Numbered from the stretch's first letter, positions 27,269-37,454 are shown. The stretch: DNA of 64,000 nucleotides from Schaalia sp. ORNL0103 (GCF_019429565.1 NZ_JAHXSA010000001.1:1116001-1180000), one strand, 5' to 3'. The notes: generated by a model from the letters alone, not told the origin. Numbers and translations: made by a program.

Positions 27269-27538
27269 TCAGCGGCGCAGGCCGAGACGCTCGATGAGCG
27301 AGCGGTAACGCTCGATGTCGATGTCAGCCAGGTAACCCAGCAGGCGGCGACGACGGCCGACCAGCAGCAGCAGGCCACGACGGGAGTGGTGGTCGTGCGT
27401 GTGGGTCTTGAAGTGCTCGGTCAGATCCTTGATGCGGCGGGTCAGCAGCGCGATCTGCACCTCGGGGGAACCGGTGTCGCCCTCGTGGGTCGCGTACTCG
27501 GCGATGATCTGGTCCTTGACGTCCTTGCTCAGCGGCAC
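27269..27538 (-). CDS. rpsO: 30S ribosomal protein S15
   Basis: Primary 16S rRNA-binding protein of the small-subunit platform. The 89 residues start at GTG 27538 ([15 protein letters not shown]), with AAGGAG 6 nt upstream; an in-frame ATG 11 codons earlier is not family-like. The motif [17 protein letters not shown] and the [22 protein letters not shown] region are diagnostic. It has its own terminator before pnp, so some pnp expression probably comes from a separate promoter or read-through. Confidence 0.98.
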   Translation of the reverse strand: MPLSKDVKDQIIAEYATHEGDTGSPEVQIALLTRRIKDLTEHFKTHTHDHHSRRGLLLLVGRRRRLLGYLADIDIERYRSLIERLGLRR

Positions 27539-27779
27539 AGGCTTCTCCTTTGTGTTCGTTGCGCGGGGCATCCGGGCTTTTCCCGGGTGCTGACAGTCCG
27601 CGGCCGGTGTACGGCCTTTCTACAGTAGCACGCCACCGGCGTTATCCCCACAATGAGCGACCAAGCTAACGATTCTGCCTTCTCACGAGGACTCTTCTCC
27701 TCCCCCGACCTGCGCTCCCCCGGCCTCGGGCCGGGTGGACGCCTCCGTTAGCGCGGGGCCAGGCGAAGAGGATGGTGTC

Positions 27780-28769
27780 CTATCGGGCGGTGACGGAGTC
27801 CGGGTCGACGCGCCCAGCGACGCCGATGCCGAGGACGGAGGCCGTCTGGCGCAGGTCGTCGTCCATCTGGGTGAGCAGTTCATCGAGGGAGTCGAAGGAG
27901 AGCATGGGGCGGATGCGTGACACGAAGGTCACCGCGATACGTTCGCCATACAGGTTGAGGTCCGAGCGGCCCAGGACGTGGGCTTCGACGGTGCGTTCGA
28001 CGCCGTTGAACTGGGGGTTGGTACCCACGGAGATGGCGGCGGGGAGGAACTCTGCGGACTGGGTGCCGGGCACGGCGCGCACGACCCAGCCGGCGTAGAC
28101 GCCGTCGGCGGGGATGACGCCTTCGACGTCCTCGGACAGGTTTGCGGTCGGGAAGCCGAGGGTGCGGCCGCGCTTGAAGCCATGGCACACGGTGCCGCGG
28201 ATGCGGTGAAGGTGGCCGAGGACGCGGGCGGCACCGGACACGTCGCCGGCGGCGAGGAGCTCGCGCACCCACGAGGAGGACCAGCGGCGCCCCTCGGGGG
28301 CCTCGATGTCGGTGACCGTGATGACGTTGAAGCCGTAGCGGCGCCCGAGCTCGCGCAGCGTGTCGATGGTGCCCGCGTTGCCGCGTCCGAAACGGAAGTC
28401 TTCGCCGACGACGACTTCGCGCGCACCGCAGCGCTCGACCAGGTATTCGTACACGAACTCGTCGGCTTCGAGGCTGTAGACGCTCGCGTCGTAGTGGGCG
28501 ACGAGCGTGGCGTCCAGTCCTGCGGCGGCCATCGCGTCGAGTCGGTCGCGCAGCGGGGAGATCAGCTGGAGGCCTACCTCCGGCTTGTGGACCTGGATGG
28601 GGTGCGGGTCGAACGTAATGGCCACGGCGTCGACGCCGAGCTTATGGGCCCGCTCAACGCACGTGGAGATGACCTTCTTGTGTCCGTTGTGCATGCCGTC
28701 GAAGTTGCCGATCGTGACGACACTGGCCTCGTTGCCGGGAATGTCAGAGAGGGAATACCAAACGTTCAT
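27780..28769 (-). CDS. ribF: Bifunctional riboflavin kinase / FAD synthetase
   Basis: Makes FMN and FAD from riboflavin. The 329 residues have an N-terminal nucleotidyltransferase domain with VTIGNFDGMHNGHKKVI and a late WSSSWVRELL, then a C-terminal riboflavin-kinase domain with RTLGFPTANLS and the TNPQFNG region. ATG 28769 overlaps no other gene and has AGAGA upstream. It ends the rimP-nusA-ylxR-infB-rbfA-truB-ribF series; the 200 bp beyond it before rpsO hold a weak GC hairpin near 27719-27735 as possible terminator. Confidence 0.95.
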   Translation of the reverse strand: MNVWYSLSDIPGNEASVVTIGNFDGMHNGHKKVISTCVERAHKLGVDAVAITFDPHPIQVHKPEVGLQLISPLRDRLDAMAAAGLDATLVAHYDASVYSLEADEFVYEYLVERCGAREVVVGEDFRFGRGNAGTIDTLRELGRRYGFNVITVTDIEAPEGRRWSSSWVRELLAAGDVSGAARVLGHLHRIRGTVCHGFKRGRTLGFPTANLSEDVEGVIPADGVYAGWVVRAVPGTQSAEFLPAAISVGTNPQFNGVERTVEAHVLGRSDLNLYGERIAVTFVSRIRPMLSFDSLDELLTQMDDDLRQTASVLGIGVAGRVDPDSVTAR

Positions 28770-28779
28770 GAGTCTCTTT

Positions 28780-29832
28780 CTAGAAAACCAGGACGGTGCG
28801 CAGGCGAGAAGCATCGATGCGAAGCAGACCCAGCACGGTGCCATCGGGCGCGACGGCGGCGATCGGCGAGGTCTCCTCCTCGGACGCATCGCCCGGGCGG
28901 TAGCCCACCTCGGTCGCCCACTGGGCCAGCTCGTCGCGCGAGCGCCTGGGTGCCTGGCCGTGCGCGAACGCCCCGGCCTCTGCCTCGGTCATGAGCAGGG
29001 AGGGGAACATGGTGCGCGCGGCCTCGCCCAGCGGGACGAGGGGCATGACCGGTTCCGCGTCCGGCTCCCCTTCCGCGGTGGCTGCCTCGACGGCGGCGCT
29101 CAGCTCCTCGAGCGTCATCGCCGTCTCCAGGGGCACATCGCCCACGCGCGTGCGGCGCAGCGCGGTCAGGTGAGCGCCCACGCCGAGCGCCTCGCCGGCG
29201 TCGCGCGCGAGGGCGCGCACATAGGTGCCCGAGGAGCACTCGACGACGACATCAACGTCGACCACGCGAACGGGGCCGGACAGAGCCTGAACGTCGGGCG
29301 CGTTGTCGGCGTCGGTTTCCTCGAGGATGCACTCTGCGGGGCGCGGGGGCTCGAGGACCTCCAGGCGAGAAATACGCACCGGACGCGCCGCCAGTTCAAC
29401 GTCCTCACCCGCGCGGGCGAGGGCGTAGGCGCGCTTGCCGTTCACCTTGATCGCCGAGACGGTCGAGGGCACCTGCATGATGTCCCCACGCAGTGGCGCG
29501 AGCGCGGCCTCTAGCTGTTCCTCACTCAGCGAGGAGCAACCAACGGCTGCGGTCGCGACGCCTTCGGCGTCGTCCGTGTTGGTAGCGACGCCGAAGCGGA
29601 TCGTCGCCCGATATTCCTTCGAATGACCACTCACCCAGGTGAGCAGCTTCGTCGCCTTCCCGATGCCGATCACGAGGACTCCCGTGGCCATCGGGTCCAG
29701 GGTGCCGCCGTGCCCCACCTTGCGGGTGTGGGCCAGGCGTCGCACGCGCGAGACCACGTCGTGGCTGGTGAGTCCCTGCGGCTTGTCGATGACAAGCAGG
29801 CCGGGACGAGGATTATCGGGGCGACGAGCCAT
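28780..29832 (-). CDS. truB: tRNA pseudouridine-55 synthase
   Basis: Makes the universal pseudouridine 55 in the T-loop of tRNAs. The 350 residues begin with LLVIDKPQGLTSHDVVSRVRR and contain the catalytic-aspartate motif VGHGGTLDPMATGVL, then the family motif KEYRATIRFG and SSGTYVRALARD. The C-terminal part is a PUA-like extension longer than in E. coli. The gene starts 5 nt before the rbfA stop when read from ATG 29832, so translation is probably coupled. Confidence 0.95.
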   Translation of the reverse strand: MARRPDNPRPGLLVIDKPQGLTSHDVVSRVRRLAHTRKVGHGGTLDPMATGVLVIGIGKATKLLTWVSGHSKEYRATIRFGVATNTDDAEGVATAAVGCSSLSEEQLEAALAPLRGDIMQVPSTVSAIKVNGKRAYALARAGEDVELAARPVRISRLEVLEPPRPAECILEETDADNAPDVQALSGPVRVVDVDVVVECSSGTYVRALARDAGEALGVGAHLTALRRTRVGDVPLETAMTLEELSAAVEAATAEGEPDAEPVMPLVPLGEAARTMFPSLLMTEAEAGAFAHGQAPRRSRDELAQWATEVGYRPGDASEEETSPIAAVAPDGTVLGLLRIDASRLRTVLVF

Positions 29833-29837
29833 GAGGG

Positions 29838-30290
29838 TCAGGCCCAATCCTTCGCGTCGGCCTCGTCCTCTTCGTCGTCGCGACGGTAGGGGTCGGCGTC
29901 GCCGGCGTAGGTCGCGCCTGCGGACGCGGCGGCGATGGCCTCGTCCTTCGCCTTGGCCTTGGCCAGGGCGTCCTCGAGCGCGGCGGCACTCTCGGGCAGG
30001 GCGTCAAGGATGAACTCCAGGGTCGGGGTCAGGCGCAGGCCCAGGGCCTTGCCCACACGCGAGCGGAAAAGACCCTGCGCGGATGCGAACGCGCGCGCGG
30101 CCTTCTCGCGCTGCTCGTCGTCGCCGAGCACCGTGTAGAAGATGGACGCGTGCTGCAGGTCGCCCGTCACGCGCACGTCCGTGATGGTGACGAGCTCCAG
30201 GCGGGGATCCTTCACCTGGCGTCCGATCATCGACGCGACGGTCTGCAGGATTCGCTCCTGCACCTTTCGAACGCGAGCTTCGTCAGCCAT
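29838..30290 (-). CDS. rbfA: Ribosome-binding factor A
   Basis: 30S assembly factor that helps mature the 16S 5' end, needed in the cold. The 150 residues show the KH-like core: RVRKVQERILQTVASMIGRQ, DPRLELVTITDVRVTGDLQHA, FRSRVGKALGLRLTPTLEF. An acidic C-terminal tail (residues ~125-150) is longer than in E. coli. ATG 30290 has AGGAGG upstream; an earlier in-frame ATG is less likely. It lies between infB and truB, the usual order. Confidence 0.95.
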   Translation of the reverse strand: MADEARVRKVQERILQTVASMIGRQVKDPRLELVTITDVRVTGDLQHASIFYTVLGDDEQREKAARAFASAQGLFRSRVGKALGLRLTPTLEFILDALPESAAALEDALAKAKAKDEAIAAASAGATYAGDADPYRRDDEEDEADAKDWA

Positions 30291-30389
30291 CGCGCCCTCC
30301 TTTCGGGCACTCACGCCCTTGTCGAAACACTAGATGAGAGAAGATCGGGGTCCGAGCGTGCCCGGACCCCGATACTTCAAGCCACGGAA

Positions 30390-33185
30390 TCAGTCACGAG
30401 CCTTCTCGCGCATCTCCCAGGTCTCAATGACGTCGCCTTCGGCGATGTCCTTGTAACCCAGCGTGATACCGCACTCGTAGCCCTCGCGGACCTCGGTGAC
30501 GTCGTCCTTCTCGCGACGCAGGGATGCGATCTCGAGGTTGTCGGCGACAACCACACCGTCGCGCACCAGGCGAGCCTTGGTGCCGCGCTTGATCGTGCCG
30601 GAACGGACGATCGAACCGGCGATGTTGCCGAACTTGCCGGAGCGGAAGACCTGGCGGATCTCCGCGGTGCCCAGCTGGACCTCCTCGTAGATCGGCTTGA
30701 GCATGCCCTTGAGGGCAGCCTCAATGTCGTCGATCGCAGAGTAGATGACGTTGTAGTACTTGATCTCGACGCCCTCGGCATCCGCCATCTCGGCCACGCG
30801 CTCAGCGGGACGGACGTTGAAGCCGATGATGACCGCGTTGTCGACGGTCGCCAGGTTGACGTCGTTCTGCGTGATCGCACCGACACCGCGGTGGATGATA
30901 CGCAGCGCGACCTCGTCGCCCACGTCGATGCGCAGCAGCGAGTCTTCCAGGGCCTCGACGGCACCGGACACGTCGCCCTTGATGACCAGGTTGAGGGTGT
31001 CAACCTCGCCCTCGGCCAGGACCTTGTCGAAGTCCTCCAGGGAGACGCGCTTGCGGCGCTTAGCCAGCAGGGCCTGACGCTCGGCGGCCTCACGCTTGTC
31101 GGCGATCTGGCGGGCCGTGCGGTCGTCGGGCGCAACCAGGAACGAGTCGCCGGCGCGCGGGACGGACGTGAGACCGAGGACCGCGACGGGGGTCGACGGA
31201 CCGGCCTCGGAGACGTCGTTACCGGCGTCGTCGAACATGGCGCGCACGCGGCCGTAGGACGAGCCGACCACGAGGGAGTCGCCCACGTGGAGCGTGCCGC
31301 GCTGGACCAGCATGGTCGCGACTGCGCCGCGGCCCTTGTCCAGGTTCGCTTCGATGGCGACGCCGCGCGCGTCGGTGTTCGGGTTGGCCTCGAGGGTCAG
31401 CGCCGCGTCGGCGGTCAGCAGGACGGCCTCGAGCAGCTCGCGGATGCCCTGGCGCTGCTTGGCGGAGATGTTCACGAACATGACGTCGCCGCCGTACTCT
31501 TCCGCGACCAAGCCGTACTCGGTGAGCTGGGAGCGGATCTTCTCCGGGTTCGCCGTGTCCTTATCGACCTTGTTAACCGCGACGACGATCGGAACGCCGG
31601 CGGCCTGCGCGTGGTTGATGGCCTCAACCGTCTGGGGCATGACGCCGTCATCGGCTGCGACCACGAGGATCGCGATGTCGGTGACCTGGGCACCACGGGC
31701 ACGCATGGCCGTGAAGGCCTCGTGGCCGGGAGTATCGATGAAGGTGATCGGGCGGGCGGTGCCGTCCTCAGCCTTGACCGTGACCTGGTAGGCGCCGATG
31801 TGCTGGGTGATGCCGCCGTGCTCGGTGTCGACGACGTCGGTGTGACGGATCGCGTCGAGCAGCTTGGTCTTACCGTGGTCGACGTGGCCCATGACGGTGA
31901 CGACCGGCGGGCGGGACACCATGTTCTCGGCGTCGTCAAGCTCTTCGGCCTCGAGGTCGATGTCGAAGGACTCGAGCAGCTCGCGGTCCTCGTCCTCCGG
32001 GGAGACGACCTTGACGTCGTAGCCGAGCTCCGCGCCCAGGGCCTCGAAGGTGTCCTGGTCGAGGGACTGCGTGGCGGTCGCCATCTCGCCCAGGGCGAAG
32101 AGGACCGTCACGAGCGCTGCGGGATTGACGTCGATCTTCTCGGCGAGGTCAGCGAGGGATGCGCCCTGGCGGATGCGGATCTGCGCGCCGTTGCCGCGCG
32201 GGATCGACACGCCGCCGATGACGGGCGCGTTCTGCTGCTCGTACTCTTGACGCTTCGCGCGCTTCGACTTGCGTCCGCGCTGCGAGCGGCCGCCTCCGCG
32301 ACCGAATGCGCCCGGCGTGGAGCCACGACCGCCGCGGCCACCGCCGCGGGGACCGCCGAAGCCGCCGCCGTTGTTCTGGGGACCGCCGGCGCCTGCACCT
32401 GCGCCACCGGGACGTGCGCCGCCGCGACCGCGTCCACCGCGGCCGGTGCGCTCGCCGCCGTTACCGGAAGCAGCGTTTCGTGCGAAGTTCGCCTGGCCGG
32501 GCATCATGCCCGGGTTCGGACGGTTGCCACCGGGGCGCGGGGCGCCGGGACGGGGACCGCCGTTACCGGAGGCACCCTGACGCGAGGCGCCGGGACGCGG
32601 GCCGCCGTTGCCGGAGCCGCCCGGGCGCGGGGCACCGGGGCGAGGGCCGCCGGAGCCGCCGGGGCGAGGCATGCCCTGCGAGGAGGCGTAGGGGTTGTTG
32701 CCCGGGCGCGGGCCACCGGGGCGAGGGCCGCCGGGGCGGGCCGGACGCGGCGCATCGGCGCGACGAGGCGCGGGCTTGGGTGCGCCGCCTTCCGCACTCT
32801 TGCGGGTAGCGGGCTTGGGGGCAGCATCGGCCTTCTTGGTGCGAGGCTTGGGGGCACCCGGCTTGGGCGCAGCAGCCTTGGGCGCAGCGGCCTTGGGGGC
32901 AGCGGCGGCAGCCTCGGCCGCGGGAGCCTCCGCCTTGGGGGCGGCGGGCTTCTTCGCAGCGGGCTTAGCCGCGCTGGGCTTGGGGGCCTTGGCGGCGGGC
33001 TTGGCGTCCGCTTTCTTGGTCTTGGGGGCCGTCGCGAACTTCTCGCGCATCTGCCGCACGACGGGCGGTTCGAGCGAGGACGACGACGACTTGACGAATT
33101 CACCTGCTTCCTTCAGGTGACCCATCAGTTCTTTGCTGGTGATTCCGAGCTCTTTGGCGAGCTCGTGGACACGCAACTTTGCCAC
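30390..33185 (-). CDS. infB: Translation initiation factor IF-2
   Basis: GTPase that brings initiator tRNA to the 30S P-site. The 931 residues include an N-terminal IF2N helix-rich module ([19 protein letters not shown]), a roughly 250-residue Ala/Lys- then Gly/Arg/Pro-rich low-complexity segment typical of actinobacteria, a second IF2N module, then the G domain with [24 protein letters not shown] and NKVDK, followed by domains II-IV. GTG 33185 has GGAG at 4 nt. No frameshift was seen through the repetitive region. Confidence 0.98.
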   Translation of the reverse strand: MAKLRVHELAKELGITSKELMGHLKEAGEFVKSSSSSLEPPVVRQMREKFATAPKTKKADAKPAAKAPKPSAAKPAAKKPAAPKAEAPAAEAAAAAPKAAAPKAAAPKPGAPKPRTKKADAAPKPATRKSAEGGAPKPAPRRADAPRPARPGGPRPGGPRPGNNPYASSQGMPRPGGSGGPRPGAPRPGGSGNGGPRPGASRQGASGNGGPRPGAPRPGGNRPNPGMMPGQANFARNAASGNGGERTGRGGRGRGGARPGGAGAGAGGPQNNGGGFGGPRGGGRGGRGSTPGAFGRGGGRSQRGRKSKRAKRQEYEQQNAPVIGGVSIPRGNGAQIRIRQGASLADLAEKIDVNPAALVTVLFALGEMATATQSLDQDTFEALGAELGYDVKVVSPEDEDRELLESFDIDLEAEELDDAENMVSRPPVVTVMGHVDHGKTKLLDAIRHTDVVDTEHGGITQHIGAYQVTVKAEDGTARPITFIDTPGHEAFTAMRARGAQVTDIAILVVAADDGVMPQTVEAINHAQAAGVPIVVAVNKVDKDTANPEKIRSQLTEYGLVAEEYGGDVMFVNISAKQRQGIRELLEAVLLTADAALTLEANPNTDARGVAIEANLDKGRGAVATMLVQRGTLHVGDSLVVGSSYGRVRAMFDDAGNDVSEAGPSTPVAVLGLTSVPRAGDSFLVAPDDRTARQIADKREAAERQALLAKRRKRVSLEDFDKVLAEGEVDTLNLVIKGDVSGAVEALEDSLLRIDVGDEVALRIIHRGVGAITQNDVNLATVDNAVIIGFNVRPAERVAEMADAEGVEIKYYNVIYSAIDDIEAALKGMLKPIYEEVQLGTAEIRQVFRSGKFGNIAGSIVRSGTIKRGTKARLVRDGVVVADNLEIASLRREKDDVTEVREGYECGITLGYKDIAEGDVIETWEMREKARD

Positions 33186-33321
33186 ATTTCTCCATTCCGG
33201 AAGCGTCTCCGGTCCGGAGACGCCTTACTGATATTGCTGGCAGCTCATCGCTGGGTACTCATCGGGTGCCCATCAGCTTCCAACCCGCTTCCATTTTCTC
33301 GGCGTTGATGGCCCATGGCCA

Positions 33322-33609
33322 TCACTGGTGGTTGATCAACTCCTCCACGTCGTCCCACACGCCGTCCGTCAGGTTTCCCGTTCGGAACGCGCGCGAGAGA
33401 CCCCGTCTGGCTCGGGCTTTGTGGACGCACCCCGCATCGGGGTGAATCCAGGCCCCTCGGCCCGGAAGAGTGGCCGTTCGGTCGAGGCGAATCGAACCGT
33501 CCGGCGAGCGAACGATCCGCACGAGCGCGGATCGATGCGCGTGTGCGCCGCATCCAATGCAGGTGCGCTGGGGCCCAGGGGTGGGCACTGGCGGCACAGA
33601 ATACGACAC
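33322..33609 (-). CDS. ylxR: YlxR family RNA-binding protein (DUF448)
   Basis: A 95-residue basic protein with the YlxR fold: RTCIGCGAHAHRSALVRIVR near the N-terminus, GRGAWIHPDAGCV and a late helix LSRAFRTGN. Family members sit between nusA and infB and have been linked to RNA binding and RNase P/transcription regulation; the role is not firmly set. GTG 33609 abuts the 3' side of a perfect 12-bp hairpin that contains its only Shine-Dalgarno-like sequence, which may control its translation. Confidence 0.9.
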   Translation of the reverse strand: MSYSVPPVPTPGPQRTCIGCGAHAHRSALVRIVRSPDGSIRLDRTATLPGRGAWIHPDAGCVHKARARRGLSRAFRTGNLTDGVWDDVEELINHQ

Positions 33610-33639
33610 AATCCCCTAGCTTAGTCCAGCTAGGGGATT
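33610..33639 (-). promoter_or_regulatory. Perfect hairpin between nusA and ylxR covering the ylxR ribosome-binding site
   Basis: AATCCCCTAGCT (33610-33621) and AGCTAGGGGATT (33628-33639) form a perfect 12-bp stem with a 6-nt loop. On the mRNA, the AGGGG that could act as ribosome-binding site is in the 3' arm as read from nusA, and the arm ends directly at the ylxR GTG. No T-run follows, so control of translation or processing is more likely than termination. Confidence 0.6.
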
Positions 33640-33653
33640 GCTCGTCTCAGATT

Positions 33654-34682
33654 CTATGAGCGACTTGTCACGTCGTCGGGGGTCGAGACGCGCGAGGCGA
33701 TTGCGTCGTCGCCGGTTTCCGTGTCGGCGTGGATGTCGATGTGGTAGTTCGTCAGGCGCGCGGCGAGGCGAGCATTCTGGCCTTCCTTGCCGATGGCGAG
33801 GGAGAGCTGGAAGTCGGGGACGATGGCGGTCGCCGTGCGGTTGTCCACGGAGTGGACGACGACGCGCGTGACGCGTGCGGGCGACAGCGAGTTGGCGACG
33901 AAGCGCGCCGGATCATCGGAGTAGTCGACGATGTCGATCTTCTCCCCGCCCAGCTCGGCCATGACGGAGCGCACGCGTGCACCCATCGGGCCGATGCAGG
34001 CACCCTTGGCGTTGATGCCTTCGCGGGTGGCGGCCACGGCGATCTTCGTGCGGTGGCCGGCCTCGCGGGCGATGGCCTTGATCTTGACGAGGCCCTGCTG
34101 GATTTCGGGGACCTCGCGCTGGAAGAGGCCGGCGACGAGGTTGGGGTGGGTGCGCGACAGGGTGATGCGCGGACCACGCTCGGTACGCTCGACGCCCACG
34201 ACGTAGGCGCGGATGCGGTCGCCGTGGCGGTAGGACTCGCCGGGAACCTTTTCACCGTCGGGCAGGACGGCCTCGAAGTCGTCGGAAACCTGAACCATGG
34301 TGGGGCGACCGGGGCGCGGGGCCTGGACGGTGCCCGTGATGATCTGACCTTCGCGTCCGGCGAAGTCACCGAAGACGCGCTGGTCGTCGGCGTCGCGCAG
34401 GCGCTGCATGATGACGGAGCGGGCGGTCGACTGGGCGATGCGGCCGAAGTTCTTCGGGGTGTCGTCGAACTCGCCGATCGGGTTGCCGTCCTCGTCCTCG
34501 TCCATAGCCATGACGGTGACGCGTCCGGTCTTCTTGTCGATTTCGATGCGGGCCTGGGAGATGGCGCCGGGCAGGTTGTGGTACGCCTTGAGCAGCGCCT
34601 CTTCGATGGCGTCGACGAGGGTTTCGAGGCTGACGCCCTTCTCGTTTTCCACCATCCGCAGAGCGGTCATATCGATTTCCAT
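33654..34682 (-). CDS. nusA: Transcription elongation/termination factor NusA
   Basis: RNA polymerase-binding factor for pausing, Rho and intrinsic termination and rRNA antitermination. The 342 residues have the N-terminal RNAP-binding domain, an S1 domain (GQIITGTVQAP), and two KH domains (GHRTKIAVAATREGINAKGA, LSLAIGKEGQNARLAARLT). The acidic repeats of E. coli NusA are missing, as in other actinobacteria. It begins 6 nt after the rimP stop, in the usual rimP-nusA-ylxR-infB order. Confidence 0.97.
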   Translation of the reverse strand: MEIDMTALRMVENEKGVSLETLVDAIEEALLKAYHNLPGAISQARIEIDKKTGRVTVMAMDEDEDGNPIGEFDDTPKNFGRIAQSTARSVIMQRLRDADDQRVFGDFAGREGQIITGTVQAPRPGRPTMVQVSDDFEAVLPDGEKVPGESYRHGDRIRAYVVGVERTERGPRITLSRTHPNLVAGLFQREVPEIQQGLVKIKAIAREAGHRTKIAVAATREGINAKGACIGPMGARVRSVMAELGGEKIDIVDYSDDPARFVANSLSPARVTRVVVHSVDNRTATAIVPDFQLSLAIGKEGQNARLAARLTNYHIDIHADTETGDDAIASRVSTPDDVTSRS

Positions 34683-34688
34683 GGTCTC

Positions 34689-35159
34689 CTACTTCCCCGT
34701 TCCAAAGTCGACGCGGGAGCGCGCCTTCCTCATGTCAGAATAGTCAATGGTAGTCGTTTCGCCGTCGACATCGATCGTTGCGCTGGTCTCGTTCGCGGCG
34801 ACGACGCGTCCGGAGACGTAGCCGCCAGCTCGCAGCTTGATGCGCACGAGGCGTCCAATCTGTCGCATCCAGTGCCCGACCTTCGTGAGCTCGCGTTCGG
34901 CTCCCGGCGTGGAGACTTCGAGCAGGTATTCGCCGTCAATCGGGTCAGCGACATCCAGGGCTTTGGACACGGCGCGAGACACCTCAGCGAGGGTGTCCGA
35001 GTCAATTCCGTCGGCACCGATGGGCGCTTCGACGATGACCCGCAGGAGGGGCATCGCGTCGGAGCGTGAGCGGGTCACCGAGTCCAGTTCCAGTCCCGAG
35101 CGTGCGACCACGGGAGCCAGCAGCTCCTCGAGCGGTCCCTCTGACGTGGACGATGCCAT
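34689..35159 (-). CDS. rimP: Ribosome maturation factor RimP
   Basis: Assembly factor for the 30S subunit. The 156 residues show the two-domain RimP structure: an N-terminal domain with GLELDSVTRSRSDAMPLLRVIVEA and the DGEYLLEVSTPGAERELT motif, then a C-terminal SH3-like barrel. It is the first gene of the nusA-infB operon and is divergent from the lipoprotein gene at 35231; the 70-bp gap between them must hold both promoters. Confidence 0.95.
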   Translation of the reverse strand: MASSTSEGPLEELLAPVVARSGLELDSVTRSRSDAMPLLRVIVEAPIGADGIDSDTLAEVSRAVSKALDVADPIDGEYLLEVSTPGAERELTKVGHWMRQIGRLVRIKLRAGGYVSGRVVAANETSATIDVDGETTTIDYSDMRKARSRVDFGTGK

Positions 35160-35230
35160 ATGCGCCTATCTTTCTCTCGCGTACGCGGGTCAGTTCCCTA
35201 TCCTACCCGGGGGTGTGGGATGATGCGGGT

Positions 35231-36235
35231 GTGCGTTTCGCAAAACTGACTTTGACCACACACCGCATTCCCGGCCTCGTCGTGACGTCGGCTGCGGTTT
35301 TCGCGCTGTCCGCGTGCGACGCGTCGTCGCTGCCCACTCTGTCTGGTTTCGCGGCGGTTCGCGACCAGGCCGCGCGCACGGAGGCTGCCGCTGCGGCTCG
35401 CGCTACCCAGCTGGCAGATATCGCGACGGATTGCGCCTCTTGTTCGTCCACTCTGCGTGACGTGGCTTCATCCTCGCAGGCACGGCTCGAGGCGCTCGGC
35501 GGACTGTGGGACCCGTGGGGCGGGGCGACGCCCGAGGGCGCATCCGCTCCGGCAGCAGTATCCGATGCACCCACCGACGTCTCGGCGTACGTGTCGTGGC
35601 TGGCGCGCACGGCCACGCGCGACCTCGAGATCGCTGCCAACCCGGACAAGACGAGCGCCGAAGAGGCACGCACGCTCGGTGCCTCCGCGCTCGGGCGTTA
35701 CGCGAGCGCGGTGAGCCTCGCCCACGTCTACGGCATCGATCTCGAGACCGGCGATGACGCGGCGCAACTCATCAACGACCGCGTGAATATAGCGTCGCGT
35801 CAGGGCGTTCAGACCTGGGCGATCGACCTGTTCAATGAGTCGTCCATCTCCCCCACGTTCGCCCCTTCCGGCAAGGACCTCGCTTCTTCGGCGGAGCTCT
35901 CGCAGGCTGTCGCCACGTGGGATTGCACCGCCTCATCACTGCCGAAGGCGCAGGTGAGCGCGGGGACGCTGAGCGACGCGTACAACGTGTCCGGCGAGCT
36001 GCTCGTCCGCGTCGATACCGCTTTGCGCGCTGGGGCTGCGGACACACGCACGTCGCGTTGCACACTCGATGCGCTTGATGCCGCCTCTCTGGCCTCAAAC
36101 CTGCTCGCGGCTGACGCCGCGATGCTCACGAGCGACTCCGCAGATGTGCGCGCGGCGGGCGCCAGCGCTGCCCTCATCGATATCGAGCAGTGGGCTTCCC
36201 GCACGTCCCTGCCCGCTCTCATCGGCACGCGCTAA
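35231..36235 (+). CDS. Predicted lipoprotein, possibly with a ferritin-like DUF4439 domain
   Basis: A protein of about 334 residues with a lipoprotein signal: basic start, hydrophobic core LVVTSAAVFA and lipobox LSAC at about residues 25-28. The rest is alanine-rich and mostly helical, with few strong motifs (CASCSSTLRD near residue 70, EEARTLGASALGRYASAVSL). A DUF4439 ferritin-like protein is often encoded beside rimP in actinobacteria, and the helical composition fits, but sequence evidence is thin. Starts at 35231 or 35213 are possible; the former gives a better signal peptide. The protein is probably anchored outside the membrane. Confidence 0.6.
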   Translation: MRFAKLTLTTHRIPGLVVTSAAVFALSACDASSLPTLSGFAAVRDQAARTEAAAAARATQLADIATDCASCSSTLRDVASSSQARLEALGGLWDPWGGATPEGASAPAAVSDAPTDVSAYVSWLARTATRDLEIAANPDKTSAEEARTLGASALGRYASAVSLAHVYGIDLETGDDAAQLINDRVNIASRQGVQTWAIDLFNESSISPTFAPSGKDLASSAELSQAVATWDCTASSLPKAQVSAGTLSDAYNVSGELLVRVDTALRAGAADTRTSRCTLDALDAASLASNLLAADAAMLTSDSADVRAAGASAALIDIEQWASRTSLPALIGTR

Positions 36236-36274
36236 CACGCGGTGCGAGGCCGGCACTCCGACGGATAGAACAAC

Positions 36275-36303
36275 AGGGCCGCCCCCATCCGGGGAGCGGC
36301 CCT
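36275..36303. terminator. Shared terminator of the lipoprotein gene and leuB
   Basis: AGGGCCGC (36275-36282) pairs with GCGGCCCT (36296-36303), extended by C/G pairs around a small internal mismatch. It lies between two convergent genes. Confidence 0.65.
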
Positions 36304-36318
36304 CGTCGTATCGATACC

Positions 36319-37368
36319 TCAGACCCTGGCGGCGATGTCATCGCCGATCTGGGAGGTGGAGCGCACGAGCGGCGTTCCCGCCGCCGCGGCCTCGGCGCGC
36401 GCCGCCATGTCGGCGTCGATCGCCGCGCGCACACGCTCTGCTTCCTCGGCGAATCCCATGAAGTCGAGCATGAGCGCGACGGAGGAGATGGTCGCGGTCG
36501 GATCTGCCTTACCCTGCCCCGCGATGTCGGGGGCGGAGCCGTGCACGGGCTCGAACATGGAGGGGTACTCGCGCGAGGGATTCAGGTTGCCCGACGCGCT
36601 CAGGCCGATGCCGCCGGTGACTGCCCCGGCCTCGTCAGTGAGGATGTCTCCGAAAAGGTTGTCGGTGACGATCACGTCGAAACGGCCCGGGTCGGTGACC
36701 ATGTAGATGGTGGCGGCATCGATGTGGCAGTAGTCGACGCTCACGTCGGGGTACTCCTCCCCCACCTCGTCGACGATGCGGCGCCACATGTGTCCGGCGT
36801 TGACCAGGACGTTGTGCTTGTGGACGAGGGTGAGGTGCTTCTTGCGCGAGGCGGCCGCCTCGAAGGCGTAGCGCACGACGCGCTCGACGCCGTAGGCGGT
36901 ATTGACGCTGACCTCGGTCGCGATCTCGTGCGGGGTACCCACGCGCACGGCGCCACCGTTACCGCAGTAGAGGCCCTCGGTACCTTCACGAACGACGACG
37001 AAGTCGATGTCGCCGGGGTTGGCCAGGGGGCTGGGCACGCCCTCGTAGTACTTGGAGGGGCGCAGGTTGACGTAGTGGTCGAGGGCGAAGCGCAGCTTGA
37101 GGAGCAGACCGCGCTCGAGGACGCCGGAGGGCACGGAGGGATCGCCGACCGCGCCAAGCAGAATGACGTCGTGGCGCTTGATCGCCTCAAGGTCCTCGTC
37201 GGTCAGGGTGTCGCCGGTGGCGTGCCAGCGCTCGGCACCCAGGTTGAAGTGGGTGGTGGAGTAGTCGATGCCCTTGTCCGCCAGGACGCGGTCCAGGACC
37301 TTCAGGCCTTCGGGGACGATTTCCTTGCCGATTCCGTCACCGGGGATTACTGCGATGTTCAGTGTCAT
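36319..37368 (-). CDS. leuB: 3-isopropylmalate dehydrogenase
   Basis: Oxidises and decarboxylates 3-isopropylmalate in leucine synthesis (NAD-dependent). The 349 residues carry [15 protein letters not shown], the substrate region [34 protein letters not shown] and the C-terminal [22 protein letters not shown], all typical of the actinobacterial leuB type. ATG 37368 has GGAG upstream. It stands alone; leuA, leuC and leuD are not in the window, although ilvBNC is 4 kb away on the same strand. No leader peptide was found upstream. Confidence 0.93.
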   Translation of the reverse strand: MTLNIAVIPGDGIGKEIVPEGLKVLDRVLADKGIDYSTTHFNLGAERWHATGDTLTDEDLEAIKRHDVILLGAVGDPSVPSGVLERGLLLKLRFALDHYVNLRPSKYYEGVPSPLANPGDIDFVVVREGTEGLYCGNGGAVRVGTPHEIATEVSVNTAYGVERVVRYAFEAAASRKKHLTLVHKHNVLVNAGHMWRRIVDEVGEEYPDVSVDYCHIDAATIYMVTDPGRFDVIVTDNLFGDILTDEAGAVTGGIGLSASGNLNPSREYPSMFEPVHGSAPDIAGQGKADPTATISSVALMLDFMGFAEEAERVRAAIDADMAARAEAAAAGTPLVRSTSQIGDDIAARV

Positions 37369-37454
37369 GACTCCATCTTCCCCCGCGTCTGCGCCGCGCG
37401 TCCGAACGGGTCCAACCCGTGGTCTCTTTGCGCCGTGACGTCCCCCATAGACGA

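Noticed and set aside
32289-32850. Repetitive GC-rich DNA that could suggest a CRISPR or tandem-repeat array
   Set aside because: The repeats are imperfect, multiples of codons, and encode the Gly/Arg/Pro-rich linker of IF-2. No equal-length spacers are present, and no cas genes occur in the window.
30150-33308. A 1052-codon open frame on the plus strand opposite infB
   Set aside because: It mirrors the infB codon pattern, has no ribosome-binding site or family motifs, and infB is certain. Long antisense frames are expected at this GC content.
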